Assembly (NCBI RefSeq): GCF_019856455.1
Contig: NZ_CP082205.1
Span: 806,001 to 870,000 of the forward strand
Length of the DNA: 64,000 nt
Origin: Streptococcus suis
GTDB lineage: Bacteria > Bacillota > Bacilli > Lactobacillales > Streptococcaceae
Reading direction: 5' to 3'
The position numbers were made by a program, and so were the translations under genes. Shown here piece after piece: positions 1-10,172 of this stretch (position 1 is its first letter; each line of letters begins with the position of its first letter). Under the pieces are notes generated by a model. It worked only from the letters and a program-made list of their open reading frames with translations, was not told the DNA's origin and did not search any database.

Positions 1-1
1 T

Positions 2-3000
2 ACCGACCTTCTCGCTCGGTATATCCGTGTGAGAAATGAAGAGCAAGTCGTCAACAAATGGTATGCGGTTCGTGAGCTACGTATCTCAGCCCAAGAAGCG
101 GAGTCCGTAAGTCTTCAAGGTGGGCAGGCATTCCCAATCGGAAATATCCAACATCCATTTATCCGAATGGAAAAACGAGATAGTGAGACAGGTGCTATTA
201 TCCAAGGAACAGCGACCTTCAAGCTCTATAAGGTTCCGGAAGATACTACAGAAACTACCCTGTCCACTGCCATTAATGATAACAATCTCATTCAAACCTT
301 CCAACTAGCCAATGGACAGACTGGTAATGAAACCTTGCTTATCAAGGAACTTGGCAAGTATGCCTTGGTCGAAACCCAAGCCCCAGATGGCTATATTGGA
401 TTGAGCCAGCCAGTCCTACTTGAGGCAACCGAGGCACGTCAGGCACATTCAGATACAAAAAACAAACATGTGACACGGTTTGCGGTCCTATCCTCTAGCG
501 ATAAGGTGACTGTCGATACCAGCAGTACAGCAAATGACAATGTTTTGAAATTGCAGGTGAAAAACAGACAGAAAGTCTATAACCTTAAGATTTTGAAACG
601 GGATGCCCAGAATGCTCAACAAGGTTTGACTGCGACATTTGGTCTCTTTAATGCAGATGGGACAAACAAGATTGCAGAAGGGCAGACCAACGAAAACGAT
701 CATTCCTATACCTTTAGTCAGCTAAGACCGGGTACCTATACTCTCAAAGAGTTGCAAACGCCAATCAATTATAATCCATTGAGAGACTTCAAGATTGTCA
801 TTGCGAACAGTGGTCAGGTCAGTGTACTGGATACCCCAACCAGAATGGTAGAAGTGGGTAACACAGTTGATACTACCATTAGCCTCACTATCAAAAACCG
901 CACCTATACGCCAATCAGTATTCAGAAGGTGGACAAACGTAGCAACGAGACCACCTTGATAGGTGTGCGGTTGCGGATTCAGGCTAAGAATGGCAATCAG
1001 ATGCCGCAATTTAGCAATCGAAGCTGGCATGAAACAAACTATCAGGGTCGTGTGATTGACACTGAAAAGGCCCTTGAGTGGATGAGCTCGACTGCTGGAA
1101 ATGCCGTCTTCCAGCTACCACAAGGAACTTATACCATCAGCGAACTCTCTGCACCAGCAGGTTACGAGCAGCTACAGCCTTTCGATATCACTGTGGCAGA
1201 AGATGGTAGTGTCCAGCTTGCTCAGGGAACAAATCCTGAACAGGTTAGTCAAGGTACAAAAGATGGACGGATCAATATCAAACTCACCAACGTCTTTAAG
1301 CCTAAGATAAAGATTATCAAAGTCGACAGCCGTGATGCCAACCGTAAGCTAGCAGGTGCACGCTTCAAGTTATTTGGACCGGATGAAAATACGCAGATAG
1401 GTCAGGAAGTGACAACCAGCAGCAACGGTGAAATCACCCTTCCAGGCTTGGAGCCAGGTACCTACTATTTGCAAGAAAGTCAGCCTCCGACAGATTATCA
1501 GGCTAATGCTCGCAAATACCAAATCATAATTGATGCCAATGGTTCGGCTCAGATTACTAATGCTGATGCTAAGATTGAGAACGGAGCTAGTCAAGATCAG
1601 GGTGCGGATAAGATTATCCCAATCACCGTTAAAAATGAGAGAGAAACCTATAACCTCAAGATTTTGCAACGGGATGCCCAGAATGCTCAACAAGGATTGA
1701 TAGCGACATTTGGGCTGTATAATGCAGATGGGATAAGTAAGATTACGGAAGGTCAGACCAACCCAAGCGATCATTCCTATACCTTTAGTCAGTTGCTCCC
1801 TGGCACTTATGTCCTCAAAGAAGAGAGGCCGCCGTCAGGTTATATTCAAGTAGATCCAGTTCGACTTGAAATCACGCAGGCGGGTCAATTACGAATCCTG
1901 TCAGGAGATAGTAGCCTTCTAGAAATTGGTGCATCAAGTGGCAATACGCTTCAACTGACGGTGAAAAACGACAGTAAGAAAACCCTGCGCATTTCCAAAC
2001 GCATCAAGGGATTGGAAGATTTGCCGAGTCTTATCACAGGACAGATGACCTTTACATTGACCAAGGACAATGATGCAACCGCAGTATCAGCCGTTCAGAC
2101 ACATGCTGCGACAGAAGACTTCGTGTTTACTAACCTGACCTACGGTTCTTATACCCTAGTCGAGACAGCACCACCAGCAGGCTATATGGTCGAGCCGATT
2201 ACCTATAAGGTATCCGTGAGTCGCTCAGGAGTTTCTCTCTATAAAGTAGCGAACGCAGCTCCGAGCGAACGTGTCGCAGGTGCAACCCTCATCAAGTCCC
2301 TTGACTTATCCAATATCCAGTCAGGACAAGATGGAGACGCAATTGATGGAAGTGATACAACTTCTGTGACCTACCAGAATTTCAATGGTCAAGGAGATAA
2401 TATTCCTGCTGGAGCCTATCTAGGGGTTGACCTACAAGGCGTCAAACGTGTTCGCCACATTCACTACTTGCAAGGCACTCAGCACAATCCGCTAGATAGA
2501 TTCAACCGCTTCACACTTGAGTACTCAATAGATGGACGCACCTATTTCCCACTGTCTACTTATACAACCTATGGATTGGTCGATTTGAACACGGACATAG
2601 TGGCTCGCTACATTCGTGTGAGAAATGAAGACCGAGTAGAGCAGAAATGGTATGGGGTTCGTGAATTGACCGTCTCAGCTCAAGCTACAGAAACCGTTAA
2701 CGCATTATCAGCTGGTCAATACCCAATTGGCAATATCCAGCATCCTGAGATTCAAATCGAGAAGCAGGATATGAATAACCGTACTATCCAACAAGCAGTG
2801 ACATTTAAGCTCTATAAAGTTCCAGATGATGCAACGTCACAAACGGTGACAGGCGCTCTGACAGATCAAAATCTCGTCCAAACCTTTACATTGACAAATG
2901 GTCAAGCAAGTCAGGCTTTACAAGCCAAGGTACTGGGACGCTATGCCCTTGTCGAAGTCGCACCGCCAACTGGTTATCGTGCTTTAGCTGGTCCAGTCTT

Positions 3001-4846
3001 ACTAGACTTGCAGACACTACAGCGACCACACAGCGGAAGTCAGATGAAGACAGTGAGCCGCTTTACCCTCGTTGGAACAAATGATAAGGTTAGGATTGAC
3101 ACCACTACTGAAAATGTATTGAAAATCTTCGTGAAAAACGAGTTACTCACCTACAATTTGCTTATCAAGAAACGAGACCTTGCGAATCCAAATACAGGAC
3201 TTGATGCCCGTTTTGAACTCTACAATGAGAACGAGACGAGGCCGCCACTGGGCCAAGGCCATACCACGGAGACAGGAAACAGCCTCACCTTCCGTAATCT
3301 GCAACTGGGCACTTACGTCCTCAAAGAGGTCACAGCCCCAACAGGCTACAATCCGATCCAGAAAATCAAATTGACCATCAGTCTAGATGGACAAATTAGG
3401 ATTGTGGAAGGACCACAAGACTTGTTGGAAAGTCAAGCTGTGAATGCCAATAACGAGATAGAACTTGTCGTCAAGAACAGACCATTTACAGATTTCAGTA
3501 TCGAAAAGGTTAGCAATCTCGATTCGACGAGCAATTTGGCAGGAGTTCAGCTGCAAATCAAGGCAAAAAATAATGGACCAGCTCCGCTATTTAGCGATGA
3601 TGATTTGCATAGACAACGGTATCGTGCAACGATTGATACCGCAAATAAAGCCTTGACCTGGTGGACCCAATCCAATGACGTTGGCAATGCTGTCTTTAAA
3701 CTTCCTCAGGGAACGTATACGATTAGTGAGTTAGCTGCACCAGCTGGTTACGAATTGCTTCAACCGTTTGATATTATCGTTGGAGAAGATGGTCAAGTTC
3801 GGTTGGCAAACGGCGCACCGACCAATGCGGAGATTAATACCAAAGATAACAGGCTCAATCTCAAATTGACCAACATCTTCAAACCGAAACTGAAGATTAT
3901 CAAGGTTGATAGCAGGAATGAGACTCGCAGACTTGCAAATGCAACCTTCAAACTCTTTGGTGGGGATGGACGCACGCAGGTTGGAAGTGACTTGGTGACA
4001 GGCGCTACTGGAGAGATAGAAACTCCAGCCTTGACACCGGGTACCTACTATCTACAAGAAACCCAGTCCCCAGCAGGCTTCCAGACAAATGGAACCAAGT
4101 ACAAATTGATCATTGCTGCGGATGGCACAACAACTGTAGAGAATGGCAACGACCTTATTGCTGTCGCGCCACTTTCGGATGACAAAGTCATTCAAATCAC
4201 GGTGAAAAACAAGGTGAAGACCTATCTCTTGAAGATTAAGAAGCGCGACTATGATAATCCAACTAACGGAGTATCTGGTGCTCGATTTGCTCTCTATCCA
4301 TCTGAAGGTCCAAACGCAGATGGTAGCAATATGGTGCAAGTGCTCATCAACGGTAGTATGACACCCCTTGTGGGTAACAGCTATTCTCATTTTGATAATA
4401 CGATTGATTTTCCAAATATTCCACCTGGAGAATACGTCCTTAGAGAGATACAAGCTCCATCAGGCTACACAAAAATCAGAGATACGCGCCTTCAGATTGG
4501 GGAGGACGGACGCTTGACGCTCCTTGATGCAGATCAGGCTCTTGTATCCGTTGAGACAGGGCAAGGGGATACGCTTGTCATGGTTGCTAAAAACATTCGT
4601 ACTTTTAACTTCCAAATCAAAAAAGTGGATAGTACAAATGAGGCGACTCTCCTCGATAATGCTCAATTCTCAATCTATAAGACAGATGTTAACTGGACAA
4701 AAGGAGACACAGCCTTAGCTCAGGGTCTGACAAGAGCGGGTATCTACCAGACGAATCTTGAGCCTGGCTATTATATCCTAAAAGAAGACCAGGCTCCATC
4801 CAATGTCATTAAGTTAACTAACCTATCACATTTTGTGGTGGGTTAG
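2..4846 (+). pseudogene. Giant pilus tip adhesin, 5' part (enters from left, split by IS)
   Basis: Reading frame 2 is open from the first base, so the gene starts outside the window. The visible part is built of CnaB-type (SpaA-like) repeats ending in E-box motifs of the form Y-x-L-[KQVR]-E-x-x-x-P-x-x-Y/F, for example near 358, 736, 1130, 1463, 1808, 2150, 2943, 3314, 3718, 4045 and 4435. A discoidin-like (F5/8 type C) segment at about 2290-2690 resembles the fragment at 2-115, so a block of discoidin plus CnaB repeats is duplicated. In the family such proteins are surface adhesins at the pilus tip, with CnaB isopeptide bonds giving stiffness. The frame runs into an IS4 element at 4801 within the twelfth E-box, and the stop at 4844 lies inside the IS. 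Joining base 4800 to base 6314 restores one continuous frame to 6917, so this is a recent disruption. Confidence 0.88.
4791..4800 (+). repeat. Target-site duplication, left copy
   Basis: AGGCTCCATC occurs directly left of the IS and again at 6304-6313 directly right of it. The duplicated site codes for the Q-A-P-S part of a CnaB E-box. A 10-bp duplication fits the IS4 family. Confidence 0.88.
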
Positions 4847-4851
4847 TTTTT
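4816..4851 (+). terminator. Terminator hairpin at IS left end
   Basis: Arms 4816-4830 and 4834-4848 pair over 15 bp (two G-U pairs) around a three-base loop, followed by a T-run ending at 4851. This is a textbook intrinsic terminator. It should stop transcripts entering from the pilin promoter, which protects the transposase from read-through and is expected to be polar on the rest of the pilus operon. Confidence 0.75.
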
Positions 4852-4882
4852 ATGTTACACTAAAAATAAAAGGGGAAAAGTC

Positions 4883-6172
4883 ATGCTAGATCAGATTAAA
4901 GCTCATTTACTTGATAGTATTAACGACATCGTTTCTAGTGCCAATCAGTTTGTGCTTCATCCTGAAAAAGATTTTAGTCGGCAAAGTCAGCTAACGATGA
5001 AAACCATGATTCAAGCTATACTGACCATGGGTGGTAATACCTTAGCCAAAGAGCTACTTGATTTAGATTTGCCTGTCTCTCAATCTGCCTTTGTCCAACG
5101 GCGGTATCAGATTAAACACCAAGCTTTTAAAACACTTTTTAGGGATATTACTTCTAAAATTCCAATCTCTGATAATCTCCCTATCCTGGCTGTTGATGGC
5201 AGTGATGTGATTCTACCAAGAAATCGTTTTGATAAAACGACCTCTTTTCAAACTGGACCACATCACACTCCTTACAATCTTATTCATATCAATGCTCTCT
5301 ACAATCTTGAACAAGAGATATATCATGATTTACGGATCCAAGATAATCGAGAGGTTGATGAACGTGCAGCTTTTATTGACATGATGAAGAACTCTTCTTT
5401 CAAACAAGCTCTGGTAATAATGGATAGGGGGTATGAATCCTACAATGTCATGGCTCACTGCCAAGAAAGAAATTGGTCCTATATTATTCGTATTCGTGAC
5501 GGGAATCATTCTATGAAATCAGGATTTAACCTCCCTGACACCCCTTGTTTTGATGAAAAATTTGACCTAAACATCTGTCGGAAACAGACCAATGAGATGA
5601 AGCAACAGTATCAAAATTTTCCTAATCACTATCGCTGTTTACCTAATCACACATCCTTTGACTTTCTACCAAGCTCTAGCCGAAAAAGCGACCCAGTTCA
5701 GTTTTACGAACTTCATTTTCGAATGGTGCGTCTCGAAATCAAGCCAGGTTTCTTTGAAACTTTGGTGACAAACACCGATTATTCTCCAGAAAAATTAAAA
5801 GATCTCTATGCCTACAGATGGGGCATAGAGACCAGTTTTCGTGACCTAAAATACAGTATCGGTCTGACTCATTTTCATGCAAAAAAGAAGGAAGGGATTC
5901 TCCAAGAAATCTACGCTCGCTTTATCAATTTTAATGTTTGTAAATGGCTAACCTCACACGTTGCTATTAAAACATCAAAGTTAAAACAGGCTTATAAAAT
6001 TTGTTTTTCAGACGCTGTTTATGCCTGTCGAAAATTTCTTAGAAACAAACTCACTTCCTTCCAATTAGAAACCTACATTGCCAAACATTTATCCATCATC
6101 CGACCCAATCGAACGTTCCAAAGAAAGATAAAAAGCAAGGCACCTGTAAGCTTCACTTATAGAGTAACATAA
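4883..6172 (+). CDS. IS4-family DDE transposase
   Basis: The 429-residue protein has the DDE catalytic core: A-V-D-G-S-D at about residue 105 (first Asp), I-M-D-R-G-Y at about 180 (second Asp), and the C-terminal signature Y-R-W-G-I-E-T-S-F-R-D-L-K at about 313-325. The latter is the Y-(2)-R-(3)-E-(6)-K motif of IS4-type enzymes and supplies the catalytic Glu. The start ATG is preceded by AAAAGGGGAAAAG, a good ribosome site. It would catalyse cut-and-paste transposition of the surrounding 1503-bp element. No frameshift or missing catalytic residue was seen, so it is probably active. Confidence 0.92.
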   Translation: MLDQIKAHLLDSINDIVSSANQFVLHPEKDFSRQSQLTMKTMIQAILTMGGNTLAKELLDLDLPVSQSAFVQRRYQIKHQAFKTLFRDITSKIPISDNLPILAVDGSDVILPRNRFDKTTSFQTGPHHTPYNLIHINALYNLEQEIYHDLRIQDNREVDERAAFIDMMKNSSFKQALVIMDRGYESYNVMAHCQERNWSYIIRIRDGNHSMKSGFNLPDTPCFDEKFDLNICRKQTNEMKQQYQNFPNHYRCLPNHTSFDFLPSSSRKSDPVQFYELHFRMVRLEIKPGFFETLVTNTDYSPEKLKDLYAYRWGIETSFRDLKYSIGLTHFHAKKKEGILQEIYARFINFNVCKWLTSHVAIKTSKLKQAYKICFSDAVYACRKFLRNKLTSFQLETYIAKHLSIIRPNRTFQRKIKSKAPVSFTYRVT

Positions 6173-6224
6173 TAGTTGAAAAATTGGGTTAAAAAACATC
6201 CTTTTTGTGCGCCCTAAATACAAA

Positions 6225-6267
6225 AACTATTCCCGTTTGGTCATCAATTGCTCGGACGGGAATAGTT
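6225..6267 (+). terminator. Hairpin after transposase
   Basis: Perfect 12-bp arms 6225-6236 and 6256-6267 surround a 19-base loop, with CCTTTAATTGTTT following. It is probably the transposase terminator, although the T-run is weak. Confidence 0.5.
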
Positions 6268-6303
6268 CCTTTAATTGTTTAAATGCTTAACTTAATGACA
6301 TTG

Positions 6304-6917
6304 AGGCTCCATCCGGTTATCTCCTCAATCGGAATGAATACCGCTTCCAGATTAACCACGATGGTTCTATCTATCTTCATAATCCAGATGCCACCGTCTC
6401 GTTGGCTTCTGCAGACACGAATCGTCTTGTCGTCTTTACTATGAAAAATACCCGAACAACCTCTCAGTTCAAGTTGGCAAAACGCTCGTATCGTGATTCA
6501 GCTCAACGTCTAGAAGCGACATTTGAATTGAAAGAAAGTGGGAATGCACAAGCGCCAGCAGTTGTTAAGAGAACAACGACAACAGGAGATGAAGTTCTCT
6601 TTGACAATTTGCCAGTAGGGAAATCGTACATTTTGAAAGAGACGGTAGCACCAGACGGCTATCAAAAGATTGAAAAAGAAATCCATATTGATATAGGCGC
6701 AGATGGAGCCATCACTATCCAAGATGGAGGTGACCTCGTCAGTCTAGACAATACGGATAGTCACCTGATTATTGTGAAAAACCTCCGCAAAGGAGAATAT
6801 CCGAAAACGGGTGGTATAGGAATTATTCCTTATATTGCATTAGGGGGGGTGATGATGTTACTGGCTCTTGCCGTCGAGCTAGGAAAAGAAAAACGTTGGA
6901 AACATATACGTAAATAA
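6304..6917 (+). pseudogene. Giant pilus tip adhesin, 3' part with cell-wall sorting signal
   Basis: This is the remainder of the adhesin split by the IS. The frame continues from the second copy of the target site (A-P-S-G-Y-L-L-N). It includes one further CnaB domain with the E-box Y-I-L-K-E-T-V-A-P-D-G-Y near 6630. It ends with a sortase signal Y-P-K-T-G-G (near 6808), a hydrophobic stretch and a basic tail. In this fragment the first ATG of any length is at 6441, with no clear ribosome site, so the anchored C-terminus is probably not made. If the IS were precisely removed together with one target copy, the full adhesin would be restored. Confidence 0.87.
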
Positions 6918-7020
6918 GCTACATATCATTTTATCTTTTATTACTTGGTTAACTGGTTTTGACGTACTTTAGTACAGTCTGCAGATTTTGACACGAACTG
7001 TGTTCGTTCAATTTCCACCC

Positions 7021-7045
7021 ACCAACTATCTCCTAGATAGTTGGT
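7021..7045 (+). other. Hairpin upstream of backbone pilin
   Basis: Perfect 11-bp arms (ACCAACTATCT and complement) surround a three-base loop in the 177-bp gap between the tip gene and the backbone pilin. No T-run follows. The flanking sequence with TTTTGACACGAACTG resembles fragments of the dispersed repeats found elsewhere in the window. It could be an attenuator, an mRNA stability hairpin or a repeat remnant. Confidence 0.45.
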
Positions 7046-7094
7046 GCTAGTAATAAAAGCAAACTGAAAGATTAAAAAAGAAAAGGAGAAAATA

Positions 7095-9101
7095 GTGAAA
7101 AAGTTAACAAAAGTATTCTCCCTCTTGACCGTTCTTCTGACGATGTTCGGTCCATTGGGAAATCTTCGACATTTAGTACATGCGGATGATACGCATCAAA
7201 CTAAGGTTGTGGTGCATAAGGTCTTGATGAGTAAAGAAGATTTTAATAATTTTAATCACGAGACAGTACAAACTACCCAAAAGTATGATGGTACAACTAT
7301 CCAAGAAAATAATTTTAAAAATTATTTTGGGCAATCAGCTCAAGAAATTGCAGGTGTCAACTTTAAGGTTTGGAAAAAGGTTGATTCACAACAAAATGGC
7401 TCAAAAACTGGTGCTCAATTAGGTATTACTGGTGAGGGGCAAGACGAACATTATGTATTAGATACTACGAATAATGGCACTAACGGTGTCAATACTAGAG
7501 AAGGTAGTGCTGGTGCTGAGTTCACACTTCCAAACGGTACCTACATCTTTGTAGAAGACAAAGAAAACTCACCGTACTACAACAAACAAGGTGACGGTGC
7601 AGGTAGCGAATTAACAGAAGCTAAGGCTGTTCCTTTCCGTCTCGTTTTACCAGTTACTCGTCCAGATGGAACAGGATATTTTGATAGCACAACTAATCCT
7701 CTTCACGTTTATCCAAAAAACACAGAAGATAAGCCGACTGTGACCAAGCAGTTTTCAGACAATACCATGGGACCTAAAGATGTCACAATTGGTGAAGAAG
7801 TAACCTACAAAATTACTACAAACATTCCAAAAGGTTCTTCTTACAAGACAATTGTCTGGGAAGACTTGATGGTTGAAGGTTTGGATTATAAACTAAATTC
7901 ATTAGTCATTGCTTATAAAGAAGTTGAGAGTCTAGAGAAAAATACTCACTATACAGTGACTGAGGATAAACGTGGATTTATGGTGAAAGTAAATGAAACA
8001 GGTCTGAGGGCTATAGAAGAGGCTGCTAAGACTCAGGATGTTAACATCACTTTGACCTATAATGCTGTCCTAAACGACTCAGCTAAGGTTGATACAGAAA
8101 TCCCTAACCAAGTGACCTTCCACTATGGTAACCGCCCACGTACAGATCTTTACAGTGAACCAAAACCAGTGACACCGAAAGAAGAAGGTGGTATAGTAAA
8201 AATCCAGGTTAACAAGGTTTGGAAAAATGAAAACGATAAAAAAGCAGTAAAATTCAAAGTATATGAAAAGGCTACAGGTGTATTTGCTGGCGAATTTACG
8301 TTACAACCTAACGAAACTACTAAAGAATTTAGAGACAATCTTAAAGCAGGTGTTGAGTATATTGTAGTGGAAGATACGACTTCTGGAACTATTCCATCCT
8401 ATACTAGTGAAGGTGGAGAAAAAGCTCACATTGTTACTGTAACCAACAACCCATCAGATAACCCACCACCGCTCACACCAGAAAAACCAAAAGTTATCAC
8501 TCACGGAAAACGCTTTATTGAGACAGATAATGTGGATGGATTGAATGACGCTACTGTTAAACTTCTCGGTGCAGAGTTTGTGGTGACGAATGCACAAAAT
8601 CAATATTTGGCTTTGAAATCAGAGCAAGACCAAACAGACGCTGTAAATAAATACAAACAAGCAGAACAAGAGTATCTTGCATCTGTGAAAGCAAATGATG
8701 GCCAAGCCGAAGCTAAAAAAGCTCTTCGTAATGCAGCCTATGAAACACTGAATATGCAGTGGCAGTGGGTGCAAGATGAAAACCAAGCCTTCAAGTTCAT
8801 TTCATCTACAGAAGGTAAATTCGAAGTCAAAGGTTTGAAAACAGGAACCTACTACTTGAAAGAAACCAAAGCTCCAGAAGGATATGCATTACCAAGTGAT
8901 AAGATTGAGTTCCAAGTTGGACAAGGAACATGGGGAGCAACTGAAGAACTTACTGCTCAAAACTTCCAACAAGTGAAAAACAAAAAGATTATCATTCCAC
9001 AAACTGGTGGTATTGGTACCCTTGTCTTCACAGTGGTTGGTTTGAGTACAATGGTATTTGCATTCATCGCTATGAAAAAGCGTCAGGCGGAAGACGCCTA
9101 G
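7095..9101 (+). CDS. Major (backbone) pilin
   Basis: The GTG start at 7095 follows AAAAGGAG. The 668-residue protein has a signal peptide (basic K-K, hydrophobic core, cleavage near V-H-A at about residue 31) and the pilin motif Y-P-K-N at residues 206-209, whose lysine is the polymerisation nucleophile in this family. Further on are CnaB-like domains, the E-box Y-Y-L-K-E-T-K-A-P-E-G-Y near 583, and a C-terminal sorting signal I-P-Q-T-G-G with a membrane stretch and a charged tail. This combination identifies the shaft subunit that class C sortases join covalently. It lies between the tip adhesin and the small pilin, the usual order in streptococcal pilus islands. Expression may be reduced by the terminator carried by the upstream IS unless a promoter lies in 6918-7094. 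Confidence 0.9.
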   Translation: MKKLTKVFSLLTVLLTMFGPLGNLRHLVHADDTHQTKVVVHKVLMSKEDFNNFNHETVQTTQKYDGTTIQENNFKNYFGQSAQEIAGVNFKVWKKVDSQQNGSKTGAQLGITGEGQDEHYVLDTTNNGTNGVNTREGSAGAEFTLPNGTYIFVEDKENSPYYNKQGDGAGSELTEAKAVPFRLVLPVTRPDGTGYFDSTTNPLHVYPKNTEDKPTVTKQFSDNTMGPKDVTIGEEVTYKITTNIPKGSSYKTIVWEDLMVEGLDYKLNSLVIAYKEVESLEKNTHYTVTEDKRGFMVKVNETGLRAIEEAAKTQDVNITLTYNAVLNDSAKVDTEIPNQVTFHYGNRPRTDLYSEPKPVTPKEEGGIVKIQVNKVWKNENDKKAVKFKVYEKATGVFAGEFTLQPNETTKEFRDNLKAGVEYIVVEDTTSGTIPSYTSEGGEKAHIVTVTNNPSDNPPPLTPEKPKVITHGKRFIETDNVDGLNDATVKLLGAEFVVTNAQNQYLALKSEQDQTDAVNKYKQAEQEYLASVKANDGQAEAKKALRNAAYETLNMQWQWVQDENQAFKFISSTEGKFEVKGLKTGTYYLKETKAPEGYALPSDKIEFQVGQGTWGATEELTAQNFQQVKNKKIIIPQTGGIGTLVFTVVGLSTMVFAFIAMKKRQAEDA

Positions 9102-9125
9102 GATAGAGTAGAAAAGGAGGGTCTG

Positions 9126-9989
9126 ATGAGGATTATTAAACAGCTAGTCTGTTGCATAATTGCACTGGTCTGTTCGTTGTCTCTGCCCTCTCTTTTGGTT
9201 CAAGCAGAGGATACCTATTCTATTCAGGTCGGCATTTCCTTGCCAGAGCATGTGGATGCGGGCAAGCTAGATTTGAGTCTTGAAGCCTGGTATCTGCCGG
9301 AGGGGGATCGAGAGACTCCCGAGCAACTGGCAGAGAAACTCTATGCCCTGAGTCGAGCGGAGCTAAGTCAGCTGTATGGACAAGCCCAGCTTTCTGACCC
9401 CTTGACTCCTCAAGGATTTGTAGGTTTTTCTGGTCTGAAAAAGGGCTGGTACTACATTCGACAGCAGGGGTCAGCTACTACCGTTGAGGTTATTCCCTTT
9501 GTCCTACAGGTAGACGGACAATTGCAGACTGTACAGGCTAAGGTTGGACTACCGGGGGAAAAAGTGGGTTATAGGAATTTTCTCAAGGTTTCTACCAGTA
9601 CAGCCCCCTTGGCAGGAGCGACTTTCCAAGTCTTGGAAGAGGTGGACGGTCAACTGAGGCAAGTGATGATTGACGGCAAACCCTATCATCTGACCTCGGA
9701 AAATGGTGGTCACCTCAAAGTAGGTCCACTCCCCTATGGTAGTTACTATCTTAAGGAAATCAAGGCTCCCAAGGGCTATCTTCTCAGTCAGGATACCATT
9801 CCCTTTGAGATTAGTCTGGATTCGCATGTTTCGGATGTCATCCGCATAAAGAACAAACCCGTCACACCTCCCGGTATTGAAATCCCATATACCGGAAATG
9901 CGGTGGTCATAGCGGTTTTATCGCTAGGCATTATTCTCTTCTTGCTAGGCTACCGCTTGGTCACATACAAGAAAGGGGAAAAGACTTAG
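9126..9989 (+). CDS. Minor pilin (probable basal anchor)
   Basis: The 287-residue protein has a signal peptide ending near V-Q-A-E, one clear CnaB domain with the E-box Y-Y-L-K-E-I-K-A-P-K-G-Y, and a C-terminal I-P-Y-T-G sorting motif followed by a hydrophobic segment and K-K-G-E-K-T. It begins 24 bp after the backbone pilin stop with the ribosome site AAAGGAGGG, so the two are cotranscribed. Small single-CnaB pilins in this position usually act as the basal subunit that the housekeeping sortase attaches to the wall. That role is inferred from family and position. Confidence 0.85.
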   Translation: MRIIKQLVCCIIALVCSLSLPSLLVQAEDTYSIQVGISLPEHVDAGKLDLSLEAWYLPEGDRETPEQLAEKLYALSRAELSQLYGQAQLSDPLTPQGFVGFSGLKKGWYYIRQQGSATTVEVIPFVLQVDGQLQTVQAKVGLPGEKVGYRNFLKVSTSTAPLAGATFQVLEEVDGQLRQVMIDGKPYHLTSENGGHLKVGPLPYGSYYLKEIKAPKGYLLSQDTIPFEISLDSHVSDVIRIKNKPVTPPGIEIPYTGNAVVIAVLSLGIILFLLGYRLVTYKKGEKT

Positions 9990-10017
9990 TCTACCTTTGG
10001 TCATATTGTTGACAGAA

Positions 10018-10057
10018 TACACCTGCTGGAATCAAGTATCAGCAGGTGTATTTTTTC
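10018..10057 (+). terminator. Terminator after pilin genes
   Basis: Perfect 11-bp arms 10018-10028 and 10040-10050 surround an 11-base loop and are followed by TTTTTTCTTG. It closes the pilin transcript and so separates the pilins from the Rpn array and the sortases. Confidence 0.85.
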
Positions 10058-10097
10058 TTGAAAACATTAAGTGTTTCTGGAAAAAAATTCTCTCAAG

Positions 10098-10106
10098 TGC
10101 TATAAT
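10098..10106 (+). promoter_or_regulatory. Extended -10 promoter of the Rpn gene
   Basis: TGCTATAAT fits an extended -10 (TGN-TATAAT). It lies directly after the pilin terminator and about 67 bp before the Rpn start, which gives the Rpn array its own transcription start. Confidence 0.55.
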
Positions 10107-10172
10107 ATTACTAGGAACTTCGAATTAATAGATAGAGAGTCATGCTCAATTCTATTTATCGGAGGAACACAA

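Larger units (their letters stand above)
4801..6303 (+). mobile_element. IS4-family insertion sequence (1503 bp)
   Basis: The element is bounded by perfect 17-bp inverted repeats (CAATGTCATTAAGTTAA at 4801-4817 and its complement at 6287-6303) and by 10-bp direct repeats. It carries one intact transposase gene. A strong terminator hairpin sits directly inside the left end, and another hairpin (arms 6225-6236 and 6256-6267) lies after the transposase. The element is in the same orientation as the pilin gene that it splits. The two identical ends, the intact transposase and the clean duplication point to a recent insertion. Confidence 0.93.

Noticed and set aside
10071..10172. Longer N-terminus for the Rpn nuclease
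   Set aside because: The upstream in-frame start overlaps the promoter and has no ribosome site, whereas TTG 10173 has GGAGGA at good spacing.
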